Part shown: in pieces, positions 10,111 to 18,214 of the stretch
Layout of the letters: each line of letters starts with the position of its first letter
Position numbering within the stretch: position 1 is the stretch's first letter
Assembly: GCF_023712105.1 (NCBI RefSeq)
Contig: NZ_JAMLJI010000003.1
Coordinates: 405,849-469,848, forward strand
Length of the DNA: 64,000 nt
Source of the DNA: Larsenimonas suaedae
GTDB lineage: Bacteria; Pseudomonadota; Gammaproteobacteria; Pseudomonadales; Halomonadaceae
Reading direction: 5' to 3'
Notes under the pieces: model-generated
Seen by the model: only the letters and a program-made list of their open reading frames with translations
What the model was told of the DNA's origin: nothing
Database searches by the model: none
Translations under genes and position numbers: made by a program

Positions 10111-11274
10111 ATGGTTTCTTCCAAGACGGTACGTATCGCCGGCCTCGGCCTTGCAACGTTTTTCATCGCCCAACAGGCACAGGCGTTCATCGCCTACGAA
10201 ACCCCCAAGGATCGGCTCACGATCAGCGGGCGCATCGCAGGCGGCAGTACCTTCGTCAATAACGTCGATGACGATCACAATTTCACCAACGCAGGCTCGC
10301 GCGTTCGACTCATCCACGAGCACAATTTTGAGGGCGGCTGGTCATCGATTGCCCGCGCCGAATGGGGCTTCGATCCGTTTTTCGAACACGGCGACGACGA
10401 CCACTACAAGCGCCTGCTCTACGCAGGGCTCAGCAACGACGAGTACGGCACGGTACTGATCGGCAAGCAGTACTCGGTCTGGTACGACCTGGTGGCGGTG
10501 TCGACCGACTGGTTCTGGTACAACGGCGCGACCGCCCAGGGCTCGTTTGCAGGACGCTCGGGCGATGGCGGCTTCGAGGGCACCGGCCGCGCCGACAACG
10601 CCATCTCCTACCGCAACACCTTCGGCGACTGGAGCGTCGGGGTGCTCTATCAGAGCGATGAGGATCACGCCCACGGCGAACGCACGCCCGTTTATGGTCA
10701 AATCGGCGGCCAGCGCGTGGTCACCGGGTTCAACTCCGCGACCAACGGCCTCGAGCGCGACTACACCGGTCAGGTGGCGGTGAACTACCAGGCCACCGAC
10801 GACTGGTCCGTCGGTGCAACCTACTCCCACTCGGCGATCGATCAGTACCGAAACAGCGGCAAGCAGGCACAGAACGTCAACGCCTGGCTGCTCGGCACCC
10901 GCTGGACGCCGGGCAACTGGTACTTCGCCCTGACCGGGGGCACCTACCGCAACCTGATTCGCTCGAGCACGTTCTCAGGCGTGGATGAGGCTGACGGCAT
11001 CATCGATGAAGCCCACGGCTATGAAGGCGCCGCGTTTTATAACCTCAAGGGCTACACGCCCGGCACCGTTCAGCTCTACAGCGGCTTCAACCGGCTGGAA
11101 GACGCAGGCTCCGACGCCCGCAGTGCGTTTTACCTCCTGGGTGCAGCGTGGCTGACCTTCAACGACAACCTGATTCTCGCGGTCGAACACACCTTCGATG
11201 ACAGCAAGGACGCCGAAGGCGGCGACGACGCCGGTAACGACGCAACCGTTCTGTTCGCGCGCTACAACTTCTAA
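10111..11274 (+). CDS. General porin, outer-membrane beta-barrel
   Basis: This 387-residue porin has a signal peptide ending A-Q-A (about residue 26). The barrel begins with R-L-T-I-S-G-R-I-A-G-G and ends with the classic V-L-F-A-R-Y-N-F, whose terminal Phe is the BAM recognition signal. The body alternates short strands rich in Tyr/Trp with acidic loops (D-D-D-H, E-H-G-D-D-D-H), as expected for a halophile porin. It resembles the OmpC/gammaproteobacterial trimeric porin family and allows diffusion of small hydrophilic solutes. The start follows AAGGA. No terminator is obvious after it; direct repeats AGCGCTTACGT / GGCGCTTACAT lie at its end. Confidence 0.88.
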   Translation: MVSSKTVRIAGLGLATFFIAQQAQAFIAYETPKDRLTISGRIAGGSTFVNNVDDDHNFTNAGSRVRLIHEHNFEGGWSSIARAEWGFDPFFEHGDDDHYKRLLYAGLSNDEYGTVLIGKQYSVWYDLVAVSTDWFWYNGATAQGSFAGRSGDGGFEGTGRADNAISYRNTFGDWSVGVLYQSDEDHAHGERTPVYGQIGGQRVVTGFNSATNGLERDYTGQVAVNYQATDDWSVGATYSHSAIDQYRNSGKQAQNVNAWLLGTRWTPGNWYFALTGGTYRNLIRSSTFSGVDEADGIIDEAHGYEGAAFYNLKGYTPGTVQLYSGFNRLEDAGSDARSAFYLLGAAWLTFNDNLILAVEHTFDDSKDAEGGDDAGNDATVLFARYNF

Positions 11275-11419
11275 GCGCTTACGTCTAGGCGCTTACATAT
11301 AGGCGCCACGCCCTGCCGTCGCGTGCCGAACCTCCCGCTCGGCGCGCGACGGCGCAGCGATTGACAGCGCCGCCCGCCCCGGAAAAGATGGCCTCTTCTT
11401 TGTTTCCACGAGGCGGCTC

Positions 11420-12790
11420 ATGCCCTCCCTTCCTTTGCAGAAGGCTCGAGCACTGCTCGAGCAGTACCCCGACATCGAGACCGTCGATGTCCTCATCAGC
11501 GACCTCAACGGCGTGATGCGTGGCAAGCGCCTGCCCCGAGACGGCCTGCTCAAGGCCTGCACTCAGGGCATTCAGCTTCCCGCCTCGCTGTTTGCCCTCG
11601 ACATCTGCGGCAACACCATCGAGGAAACCGGCCTTGGGCTTGATTCCGGCGACGGTGACCGCACCTGCTGGCCCCTGGCCGACACGTTCGCCCCGACGCC
11701 CTGGCGCCCGGGTCGGGCTCAGGTGCTTATGAGCATGTTCGAGCCCGACGGCACCGCGTTTTTTGCAGACCCGCGCCACGTGCTGGCGCAGACGCTTTCG
11801 CGGTTTAGCGAGCGCGGGCTTACGCCGGTGGTGGCGCTCGAGCTCGAGTTCTATCTGGTCGAGCGCCGGCGTGACGCCCGTGGGCGCATTCATCCGCCCT
11901 GCGCCCCAAGCACCGGCGAACGCGCCGTACAGAGTCAGCTCTACGCCATGAACGAGCTCGATGAGTACGCAGGTGTGCTTGAAGACATTCAGGCCGCGGC
12001 CCGCGCCCAGGGGCTGCCGCTCGACAGCGCATTGAAGGAATGCGCGCCGGGCCAGTTCGAGATCAACCTGATTCACTCGAGCGACGCTCTCGCCGCCGCC
12101 GACAGCGCGGTACTGCTCAAGCGCCTGATTCGCGGCGTCGCCGAGCAACACGACCTTGAGGCCACCTTCATGGCCAAGCCCTTCGGCGATGAAGCCGGAA
12201 GCGGCGCTCACGTGCACATAAGCCTTGAAGACGCCCACGGCACCAACCTCTTCGCCGCCGATAACGGCGCGCCCACCGGAAGCGACACACTCGGCCACGC
12301 CATCGGCGGGCTGCTCGAGCTGATGCCTGCGTCAATGGCAGTGCTCGCCCCCAACCTGAATTCGTTTCGCCGGTTTCAGCCCGGGCTTTATGTCCCAATG
12401 GCGCCGTCGTGGGGGGTGGACAATCGCTCGGTGGCGATCCGGATCCCGTCAGGCCCCGACCACGCCCGTCGGCTCGAACACCGCGTGGCAGGCGCCGACG
12501 CCAACCCCTACCTGCTGCTTGCAACGCTTCTGGCATCGATTCTTTACGGGCTTGATCACCGGGCGGCGCCCGGCGCACCCATTGCCGGCAACGCCTATAC
12601 CCAGCTCGCACCCAGTCTCACCAACAGCTGGCGCGAGGCCCTGAGCCTGTTCGAACACAGCGACGCCCTGAAAGCGGCACTTGGGGAGGCGTTTCATTTT
12701 GTCTACTGCGCCAATCGGCGCGCCGAGCGCGAGCAGGCGATGGCTCGGGTCAGTACGCTTGAGTACGACTGGTATCTACGCCACGTGTAG
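11420..12790 (+). CDS. puuA: Gamma-glutamylputrescine synthetase-like glutamine synthetase
   Basis: This 456-residue cytoplasmic ligase is of the glutamine synthetase type. The N-domain (V-D-V-L-I-S-D-L-N-G-V-M-R-G-K) and catalytic motifs are present: E-L-E-F-Y (metal-binding Glu), G-S-G-A-H-V-H-I near residue 260, and the ATP-site N-x-x-S-x-R-R region. These features and the N-terminal R-G-K-R pattern match PuuA-type enzymes, which couple glutamate to putrescine as the first step of polyamine breakdown, rather than GlnA. A convergent PuuB-like oxidase directly follows, which supports this. The substrate could also be another amine. Confidence 0.85.
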   Translation: MPSLPLQKARALLEQYPDIETVDVLISDLNGVMRGKRLPRDGLLKACTQGIQLPASLFALDICGNTIEETGLGLDSGDGDRTCWPLADTFAPTPWRPGRAQVLMSMFEPDGTAFFADPRHVLAQTLSRFSERGLTPVVALELEFYLVERRRDARGRIHPPCAPSTGERAVQSQLYAMNELDEYAGVLEDIQAAARAQGLPLDSALKECAPGQFEINLIHSSDALAAADSAVLLKRLIRGVAEQHDLEATFMAKPFGDEAGSGAHVHISLEDAHGTNLFAADNGAPTGSDTLGHAIGGLLELMPASMAVLAPNLNSFRRFQPGLYVPMAPSWGVDNRSVAIRIPSGPDHARRLEHRVAGADANPYLLLATLLASILYGLDHRAAPGAPIAGNAYTQLAPSLTNSWREALSLFEHSDALKAALGEAFHFVYCANRRAEREQAMARVSTLEYDWYLRHV

Positions 12791-12813
12791 GGAATGCATG
12801 GGATAGGGCCACG

Positions 12814-14097
12814 CTACCAGCCGAGCCGGTCGCGCAGCTGGTAGTACCAGGCGCCCAGCGCGCTCAGCGGCACGCTGAACGTACGCCCGCCTGGCAGCCG
12901 ACGGTGCGCAATGCCTGCAAAGGCATCGAAGCGGCTGCCATCGCCGGCAAGCGCCTCGGCCACCAGACATCCGGCCAGGTGGGAACAGGTCACGCCGTGA
13001 CCGGAATAGCCCTGCGCGTAATAAACGCTCGCCTCCACTCGGCCGAACTGGGGCAATCGGTTGAGCGTCAGCAGGAAATTGCCGCTCCAGGCGTAGTCGA
13101 TCCGAACGTCCGAGAGCTCCGGAAAGGTGGTCAAAAGCTTGGGGCGAATCGCGCCTTCGATGCTGTCCGGATCCTGACCGCCGTAACTCACGCCCCCACC
13201 GTAGAGCAGGCGTTGATCCGCCGTCAGCCGGTAGTAGTCCAGCAGGTAGTTGCAGTCTTCCACCGCGCGGTCGGTCGGAAGCAGTGCCCGGGCCTGCGCG
13301 TCGGTGAGCGGCTCGGTGGTAATGATCTGCGTGCTGGCGGGCATCGAACGGCGCTCCATGTCGGGCAGTAACCCGCTCATGTAGGCGTTGCCGGCCAGCA
13401 CCACCTTGCTCGCCCGCACCTCGCCGCGCTCGGTACGCACGCACGCGGGCTCGCCCGGCGTGACCGAGATGACCGGTGAGCCCTCAAAGACGCGCCCGCC
13501 CTGGGCTTCGAACGCCCGCACCTGCCCGAGCAGCAGATTGAGCGGGTGCAGGTGCCCGCCGGAATGATCGATCAGCACGCCGGTGTAGCGCTTGCTGCCC
13601 ACCTCACGCCGGTAGGCATCACGGCCCAGAAGCTCGAGCTCTGAGTGGCCATAGCGCGCCCAAAGTGCCCGATGGTCCTTGAGGCCCTGCCACTGGCGCT
13701 CGGTGCAGGCGGCGAACAGATTGCCCTCTTTCAAATCGCAGTCGATGGCGTAGCGCGTGATGCGCTCACGAATGATGCGGTTGCCCTCGAACGCCATGCT
13801 CCCGAGCGCCCGCGCGGTCTCAGCGCCGTAACGGGCCTCGATCACGTCCATGTCCCGGCTGTAGCTGTTGACGATCTGGCCGCCATTGCGCCCGGAGGCC
13901 CCGAACCCGAGCTGCTCGGCCTCGAGCAGTACCACATCGAACCCGCGCTCGATGAGATGCAGCGCCGTGGACACGCCCGTGAACCCGCCTCCGACCACAC
14001 ACACATCGCAGTCAAGCGCGCCCTCGAGCGGCGCATGTTGTGAGGCATCACTCGCGGTGGCGGCGTAGTAGGACAGAGGGAGGCGAGATGCGCTCAT
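12814..14097 (-). CDS. puuB: Gamma-glutamylputrescine oxidase-like FAD oxidoreductase
   Basis: This 427-residue DAO-family flavoenzyme has the FAD dinucleotide motif V-V-G-G-G-F-T-G near residue 34, followed by G-A-S-G-R-N-G-G-Q, the usual PuuB/OrdL signature. The C-terminal R-x-G-x-V/I-Y-Y-A-Q-G-Y-S-G-H-G-V stretch is also present. It oxidises gamma-glutamylputrescine to the aldehyde in the Puu pathway. I chose the ATG at 14095-14097 (GGAG 8 nt upstream) over an extension to 14226. It converges on puuA with 23 bp between the stops, so the two are not one operon. Confidence 0.84.
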   Translation of the reverse strand: MSASRLPLSYYAATASDASQHAPLEGALDCDVCVVGGGFTGVSTALHLIERGFDVVLLEAEQLGFGASGRNGGQIVNSYSRDMDVIEARYGAETARALGSMAFEGNRIIRERITRYAIDCDLKEGNLFAACTERQWQGLKDHRALWARYGHSELELLGRDAYRREVGSKRYTGVLIDHSGGHLHPLNLLLGQVRAFEAQGGRVFEGSPVISVTPGEPACVRTERGEVRASKVVLAGNAYMSGLLPDMERRSMPASTQIITTEPLTDAQARALLPTDRAVEDCNYLLDYYRLTADQRLLYGGGVSYGGQDPDSIEGAIRPKLLTTFPELSDVRIDYAWSGNFLLTLNRLPQFGRVEASVYYAQGYSGHGVTCSHLAGCLVAEALAGDGSRFDAFAGIAHRRLPGGRTFSVPLSALGAWYYQLRDRLGW

Positions 14098-14277
14098 GGC
14101 AGGCTCCGGTAAAGACGCACGATAAGTGACCGCGCGTGAGATCGAACTACGCGCGAACTGGAAACACCCAGGGGGGCCGAGCATATCAAGTCCGCCCGCC
14201 TTGTACATTGCCACGGCTCCAGCCACGCCGGCGATGCTACACTGGGTTCGCCGTTTTCTAATTCAAGCGAGGTCACG

Positions 14278-16188
14278 ATGTCTGGCAGGTTCTCATTACG
14301 CGCCGTGTGTGCAGGCGTTGCACTGACGTGCACCGCCTCAATGGGCTGGGCCGCCGAGCCCCCCGCCTCATCCACATCCACCAGACCCTCAGCCCCATCC
14401 ACCGAAGGGCAGTGGTCACTCGGCGACCTCTACGCCTCGCCCGAGGCCTGGCAGGCGCAGTTCAAGCGCACCGCCAGGGACGTCGATGCCCTCTCGCGTT
14501 TTAAAGGCCAGCTTACCGAGTCGCCCGAAAAGCTCGCCAGAGCGCTTGACGCCATCGGCGAGGTGGAAAAGACCACGGCGCGCCTGGCGGTCTTTGCAAG
14601 CCTCACCGCCGATGAAAACCTCAGTGACAACCGCGCTCAGGAACGCCAGAACCGCATAACGCAGCTCGGGGCGCGACTCGACAGCGTGACCGGCTTCGTG
14701 ACCCCGGCGCTTGCCGAGATGCCGCCCGAAACGCTGGCCGATTGGGCGACTCGCCCGGTGCTTGCCGACTACCGCTATCGCCTGACCCGCATCAGCGAGC
14801 AGGCACCGCACATTCTCGGCGCCGAAACCGAGTCCGCGCTGGCGGCGCTGGCGCCCGTAACCTCCTCGGAAGAAAGCTACTCGCTGCTGTCAAACGCTGA
14901 TATTCCCTGGCCCGAAATCACCGTCAACGGTGACCTCCGCCGCCTTGACAGCGCCGGCTACGCTGCGCTCAGAAAAAGCGACGACCGTGCGGTACGAAAG
15001 CAGGTCTTCGATACGTTCTGGGCCACATGGCAGACCTACGCGACCACCTTCGGGGCGCTCTTGAACAAGGAAGTGACCGCGCACGTCACCAGCGCGCGCC
15101 TGCACCACTACGACAGCGCCCTCGACGCCGCGCTCTCGAGCAATGACATCCCGGTCGGGGTCTACGATCAACTGGTGGCCTCGGCCAACGCGCACCTGGA
15201 TAGCCTCCATCGCTATCTAAAGCTCAGGCAGCGCCTGCTTGGCGTCGAGACACTGCGCTACTACGACATCTATCCGCCGCTGATTGCCCGTGCCCCGGAG
15301 TTCGATCTGAATCAGGCCAAGGCGCTGACGCGTGAGGCCACCCAACCGCTTGGGCAGGCGTATCAGGGGCTGTTAAAAGAGGCCACCGACGCCGACTGGA
15401 CCAGCGCCTACCCGGCCAGGGGCAAACGCTCGGGGGCCTACATGAACGGCGCGGCCTACGATGTGCACCCGTATGTCCTGATGAATTTCAACGGCCACTA
15501 CAGCGACGTCTCGACCTACGCGCATGAGTGGGGCCATGGCGTGCATTCGATGCTCACAAGCAGCCACCAGCCCTGGGCGAGCGCCGATTATCCAATTTTC
15601 ACCGCCGAAGTGGCGTCCACCGTCAACGAGTTTTTGCTGATCGATCACATGATCGCCTCGGCCGACACGCCAAGCCTCAAGCTCTACTACCTCGGTCAGG
15701 CGCTCGAATCGCTTCGCGCGACGTTTTTCCGCCAGACCCAGTTCGCCGAGTTCGAACGCGCCATTCACCAAAGCGTCGAGCACGGCGACTCACTCTCGGG
15801 CGAGCGGCTGAACCGCATGTACGGCGCACTGCTTGAAAAATACTACGGCGTCGATAAGGGCGTGATGCAGATCGACCCGGCCTACCACGTTGAATGGGCC
15901 TACGTGCCGCACTTCTATTACAACTTCTACGTCTATCAGTACGCGACCTCCATCACTGCCGCCTACGCGATCGCCCGCGAGCTCGAGGCCGGAAACCTCG
16001 ACGCGCGCACGGCCTACCTCAACATGCTAAAGCGTGGCGGCAGTGACAGCGGCTACCGGTTGATCAAGGCAACCGGCGTGGATCTGGCAACGCCTGCGCC
16101 CTACGACGCCCTGATGGGCTACATGAACGACCTGATCGATCAGGCCAATGCGCTTTTGGACAAGCACCCGGAACTGGGCGCGCAGTAA
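14278..16188 (+). CDS. pepF: Exported M3-family oligopeptidase (PepF-like)
   Basis: This 636-residue zinc metallopeptidase has the H-E-W-G-H-G active site (HExxH plus downstream Glu, near residue 417) and the oligoendopeptidase F layout: an N-terminal helical domain from residue 45 and the Y-D-V-H-P-Y-V-L-M-N-F substrate strand. Unlike classical cytosolic PepF it carries a signal peptide (residues 1-26, G-W-A-A) and a low-complexity Pro/Ser/Thr linker before the domain, so it should act in the periplasm on short peptides. Its products would suit the nearby Opp importer. The start follows GAGG. A hairpin follows the stop. Confidence 0.88.
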   Translation: MSGRFSLRAVCAGVALTCTASMGWAAEPPASSTSTRPSAPSTEGQWSLGDLYASPEAWQAQFKRTARDVDALSRFKGQLTESPEKLARALDAIGEVEKTTARLAVFASLTADENLSDNRAQERQNRITQLGARLDSVTGFVTPALAEMPPETLADWATRPVLADYRYRLTRISEQAPHILGAETESALAALAPVTSSEESYSLLSNADIPWPEITVNGDLRRLDSAGYAALRKSDDRAVRKQVFDTFWATWQTYATTFGALLNKEVTAHVTSARLHHYDSALDAALSSNDIPVGVYDQLVASANAHLDSLHRYLKLRQRLLGVETLRYYDIYPPLIARAPEFDLNQAKALTREATQPLGQAYQGLLKEATDADWTSAYPARGKRSGAYMNGAAYDVHPYVLMNFNGHYSDVSTYAHEWGHGVHSMLTSSHQPWASADYPIFTAEVASTVNEFLLIDHMIASADTPSLKLYYLGQALESLRATFFRQTQFAEFERAIHQSVEHGDSLSGERLNRMYGALLEKYYGVDKGVMQIDPAYHVEWAYVPHFYYNFYVYQYATSITAAYAIARELEAGNLDARTAYLNMLKRGGSDSGYRLIKATGVDLATPAPYDALMGYMNDLIDQANALLDKHPELGAQ

Positions 16189-16197
16189 TTGACGCAA

Positions 16198-16221
16198 AAC
16201 GCCCGGCAGGTGCCGGGCGTT
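16198..16221. terminator. Hairpin between convergent pepF and fadL
   Basis: A perfect 11-bp inverted repeat (AACGCCCGGCA / TGCCGGGCGTT) with a 2-nt centre. The following T-tract is poor; it probably serves both convergent genes. Confidence 0.55.
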
Positions 16222-16272
16222 GGGTCGTGTCTTGATGTAGCACGTGGTGGGCGAAGGGCTTGAACGCCCCCC

Positions 16273-17547
16273 TTAGAAGCGCCAGGTCACCTGCGCACCG
16301 AAGCCATGGCCATCGCTGTCGTAGCCGGCGTCATAGGTGCCGCGCTGCGGGTTGCTCTGGCTGACGCTCACGCTCTCTTCGTTGAAGTAGCTGTAGGAAA
16401 CATCGAAGGTCAGCGTATCGGTGGGCTGCCAGCCGGCGCCGAGTGAGTAGATCCAGCGGTCGCCGGTCGGGACACGCACCGTGCGGGTGGCGCCATCCAT
16501 CGGCGACTCGTCATAGGCAACGCCTGCACGCACTACCCAGGCCGGGTCGAGCTGATAGCTTGCACCGACGGCGTACATCCAGGTGTCGTCCCAGTTTTCA
16601 GGCTCCTGAATGTCGTTCACCCGCGGATTGCTGTTTTCGACGTAGAGCTCATCGAAGCGGCTCCAGTGCGTCCAGGTGGCGCTTGCCATGACCGTCCAGC
16701 GCGGGTCGAGCTTCTGCGTCAGCGAGAGCTCAACCGATTCCGGCAGGGTGATGTCGAGCTTGGCATCGCTTCGCGCCGACACCACGTTGAAGGTCGCGCT
16801 GTCGAGCGTGTTGTTGTAGGTGGTGTGGCCTTCCAGGCTGTAATCGACCTTCGAGCGGTAGGCGAGACCGAGCGTCGTGGCCTTGGTCGGCTGATACATC
16901 AGACCGATGTTATAGCCCCAGGCCTGATCATCGCCCTCAACCTTGACGTCGCCTTCATTGGTCGGGTCGAGCGGATTGGCCGTGGCCGCGCCCAGCTTGC
17001 CGTCGATCCAGTTGTAGGTCACGCCGAGGCCGAGCGACCACTGATCGTTGAACCTGTAGGAAAGCGTGGGCTGCGCCGTGACCACTTCGACGCGACTGTA
17101 GTCACCGAAGTAGCGGCCCTGGAAGTCGTCGCTGTAATCGGTGATCAGGCCGAACGGCACATAGACCCCGAACCCAAAGGTCCAGCGCTTGTCGAGCGGC
17201 ACCACGACGTAGCCGAACGGGATCGCCTCGCCCGGAATCATGTCGCCGTCGCTCTCGCCGGAGACCGGAAGGCCAGTCAGCGGCTGACCCGAGTCTCGGG
17301 TGGTGATGTCGCTTGAGAGGTTCAAGTAGACCGTACCGACGGTCAGTTGTGCCTGGTCAAGAAACGACATGCCGGCTGGGTTGTTGAACACGGTAGCCGC
17401 GTTGGTCGGTGTCGAGGCCCGGCCGGCGAAGCTGGTGCCCTGGGTCACCACGTCCTGCTCGTTGAGCTGAAAACCGCCTGCCCAGACCGGCCAGCATGCC
17501 CCGAGTCCGATCAGTCCTGCGCTTAGGTGTAGCGTCTTCTTTTTCAT
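16273..17547 (-). CDS. fadL: Long-chain fatty acid outer-membrane transporter FadL
   Basis: This 424-residue FadL/TodX-family barrel has a signal peptide ending V-W-A, then G-G-F-Q-L-N-E-Q, the N-terminal plug segment whose F-Q-x-x-E/N pattern is typical. N-N-P-A-G-M-S-F follows near residue 55. The protein ends in W-R-F, a BAM signal. It admits hydrophobic molecules such as fatty acids. I preferred the ATG at 17547, 8 nt after AAGGG, over one 6 nt upstream. It is divergent from the MerR gene; inverted repeats in the shared upstream region may be its operator. Confidence 0.9.
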   Translation of the reverse strand: MKKKTLHLSAGLIGLGACWPVWAGGFQLNEQDVVTQGTSFAGRASTPTNAATVFNNPAGMSFLDQAQLTVGTVYLNLSSDITTRDSGQPLTGLPVSGESDGDMIPGEAIPFGYVVVPLDKRWTFGFGVYVPFGLITDYSDDFQGRYFGDYSRVEVVTAQPTLSYRFNDQWSLGLGVTYNWIDGKLGAATANPLDPTNEGDVKVEGDDQAWGYNIGLMYQPTKATTLGLAYRSKVDYSLEGHTTYNNTLDSATFNVVSARSDAKLDITLPESVELSLTQKLDPRWTVMASATWTHWSRFDELYVENSNPRVNDIQEPENWDDTWMYAVGASYQLDPAWVVRAGVAYDESPMDGATRTVRVPTGDRWIYSLGAGWQPTDTLTFDVSYSYFNEESVSVSQSNPQRGTYDAGYDSDGHGFGAQVTWRF

Positions 17548-17624
17548 GGTCATGTCCCTTGCTCACGCGGCGCTTGCCATTCAAACGGGCGTTTACCGCA
17601 ATCTCTTATGTTTTGGAAGAACCT

Positions 17625-17668
17625 GACCTTCCGGTCAATCCCGACCTTGGCCGCACGACCAAGGTCGG
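17625..17668. repeat. Two inverted repeats upstream of fadL
   Basis: TGACC-TTCC-GGTCA (17625-17638) is followed by CCGACCTTGG (17641-17650) paired with CCAAGGTCGG (17659-17668). Both share the GACC half-site. They lie about 80-120 bp before fadL and just upstream of the MerR promoter, and look like operators rather than a terminator because no T-tract follows. Confidence 0.5.
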
Positions 17669-17694
17669 CCGACATTCATATCGATGCGCAGCGC

Positions 17695-17726
17695 TTGACC
17701 TTTGTGTTACCCAAAGGTTTTAAACT
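17695..17726 (+). promoter_or_regulatory. MerR-type promoter/operator of the copper operon
   Basis: A -35 element TTGACC (17695-17700) and a -10 element TAAACT (17721-17726) are separated by 20 bp, longer than the normal 17, as MerR-family activators require. Inside the spacer a perfect dyad ACCTTTG (17698-17704) / CAAAGGT (17712-17718) with a 7-nt centre is the expected dimer site. It reads into the MerR and ATPase genes, implying autoregulation. Confidence 0.8.
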
Positions 17727-17755
17727 GCAGGCCTATTCGACACGAGGTCGGCGCG

Positions 17756-18214
17756 ATGAAAAAAGTCAGCGAAGTGGCAAAAGCCGCCGGTGTCACGGCC
17801 GAAACCGTGCGCCACTATACCCGAGAGGGCTTAATTAGTTCGACTAGAAACCCGAATAATGGCTACCAACTTTATGATGATGAGGCGCTAAGACGCCTGC
17901 GCTTCATTCAGCAGGCCCGCACGCTCGGCTTCAGCCTGAAAGACATTCACGACATTCTGGCCCATACCGAACACGGCGATTCGCCCTGCCCGTTGGTGCG
18001 TGATCTTTTAAAGGAACGGCTGCCACAGGTGCGCGAGGAAATACGAGCGCTGGAGCAGCTTGCCAAGCGTATGGAAGACGCATTGGAGAGCTGGTCAAGC
18101 ATGCCGAACGCCGCCCCGAACGGCCACACGCTCTGTCAGTTGATCGAGCACTGGGAAGCGCCCGCTGACGAACCGACGCCCGACGCGCCATCCACGCAGG
18201 GAGACAGGCAATGA
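17756..18214 (+). CDS. MerR-family metal-responsive regulator
   Basis: This 152-residue activator has an N-terminal winged helix ([10 protein letters not shown] residues 4-13; [12 protein letters not shown]) and a long dimerisation helix. Cys78 stands at the position of the metal-binding Cys on that helix in ZntR/MerR; CueR has Ser there. A second Cys127 flanked by His124 and His132 lies in the C-terminal loop. The ligand set therefore does not match classical CueR, although the next gene is a copper-type ATPase. The start follows GAGG, and the stop overlaps the ATPase start by 4 bp. Confidence 0.88.
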   Translation: MKKVSEVAKAAGVTAETVRHYTREGLISSTRNPNNGYQLYDDEALRRLRFIQQARTLGFSLKDIHDILAHTEHGDSPCPLVRDLLKERLPQVREEIRALEQLAKRMEDALESWSSMPNAAPNGHTLCQLIEHWEAPADEPTPDAPSTQGDRQ

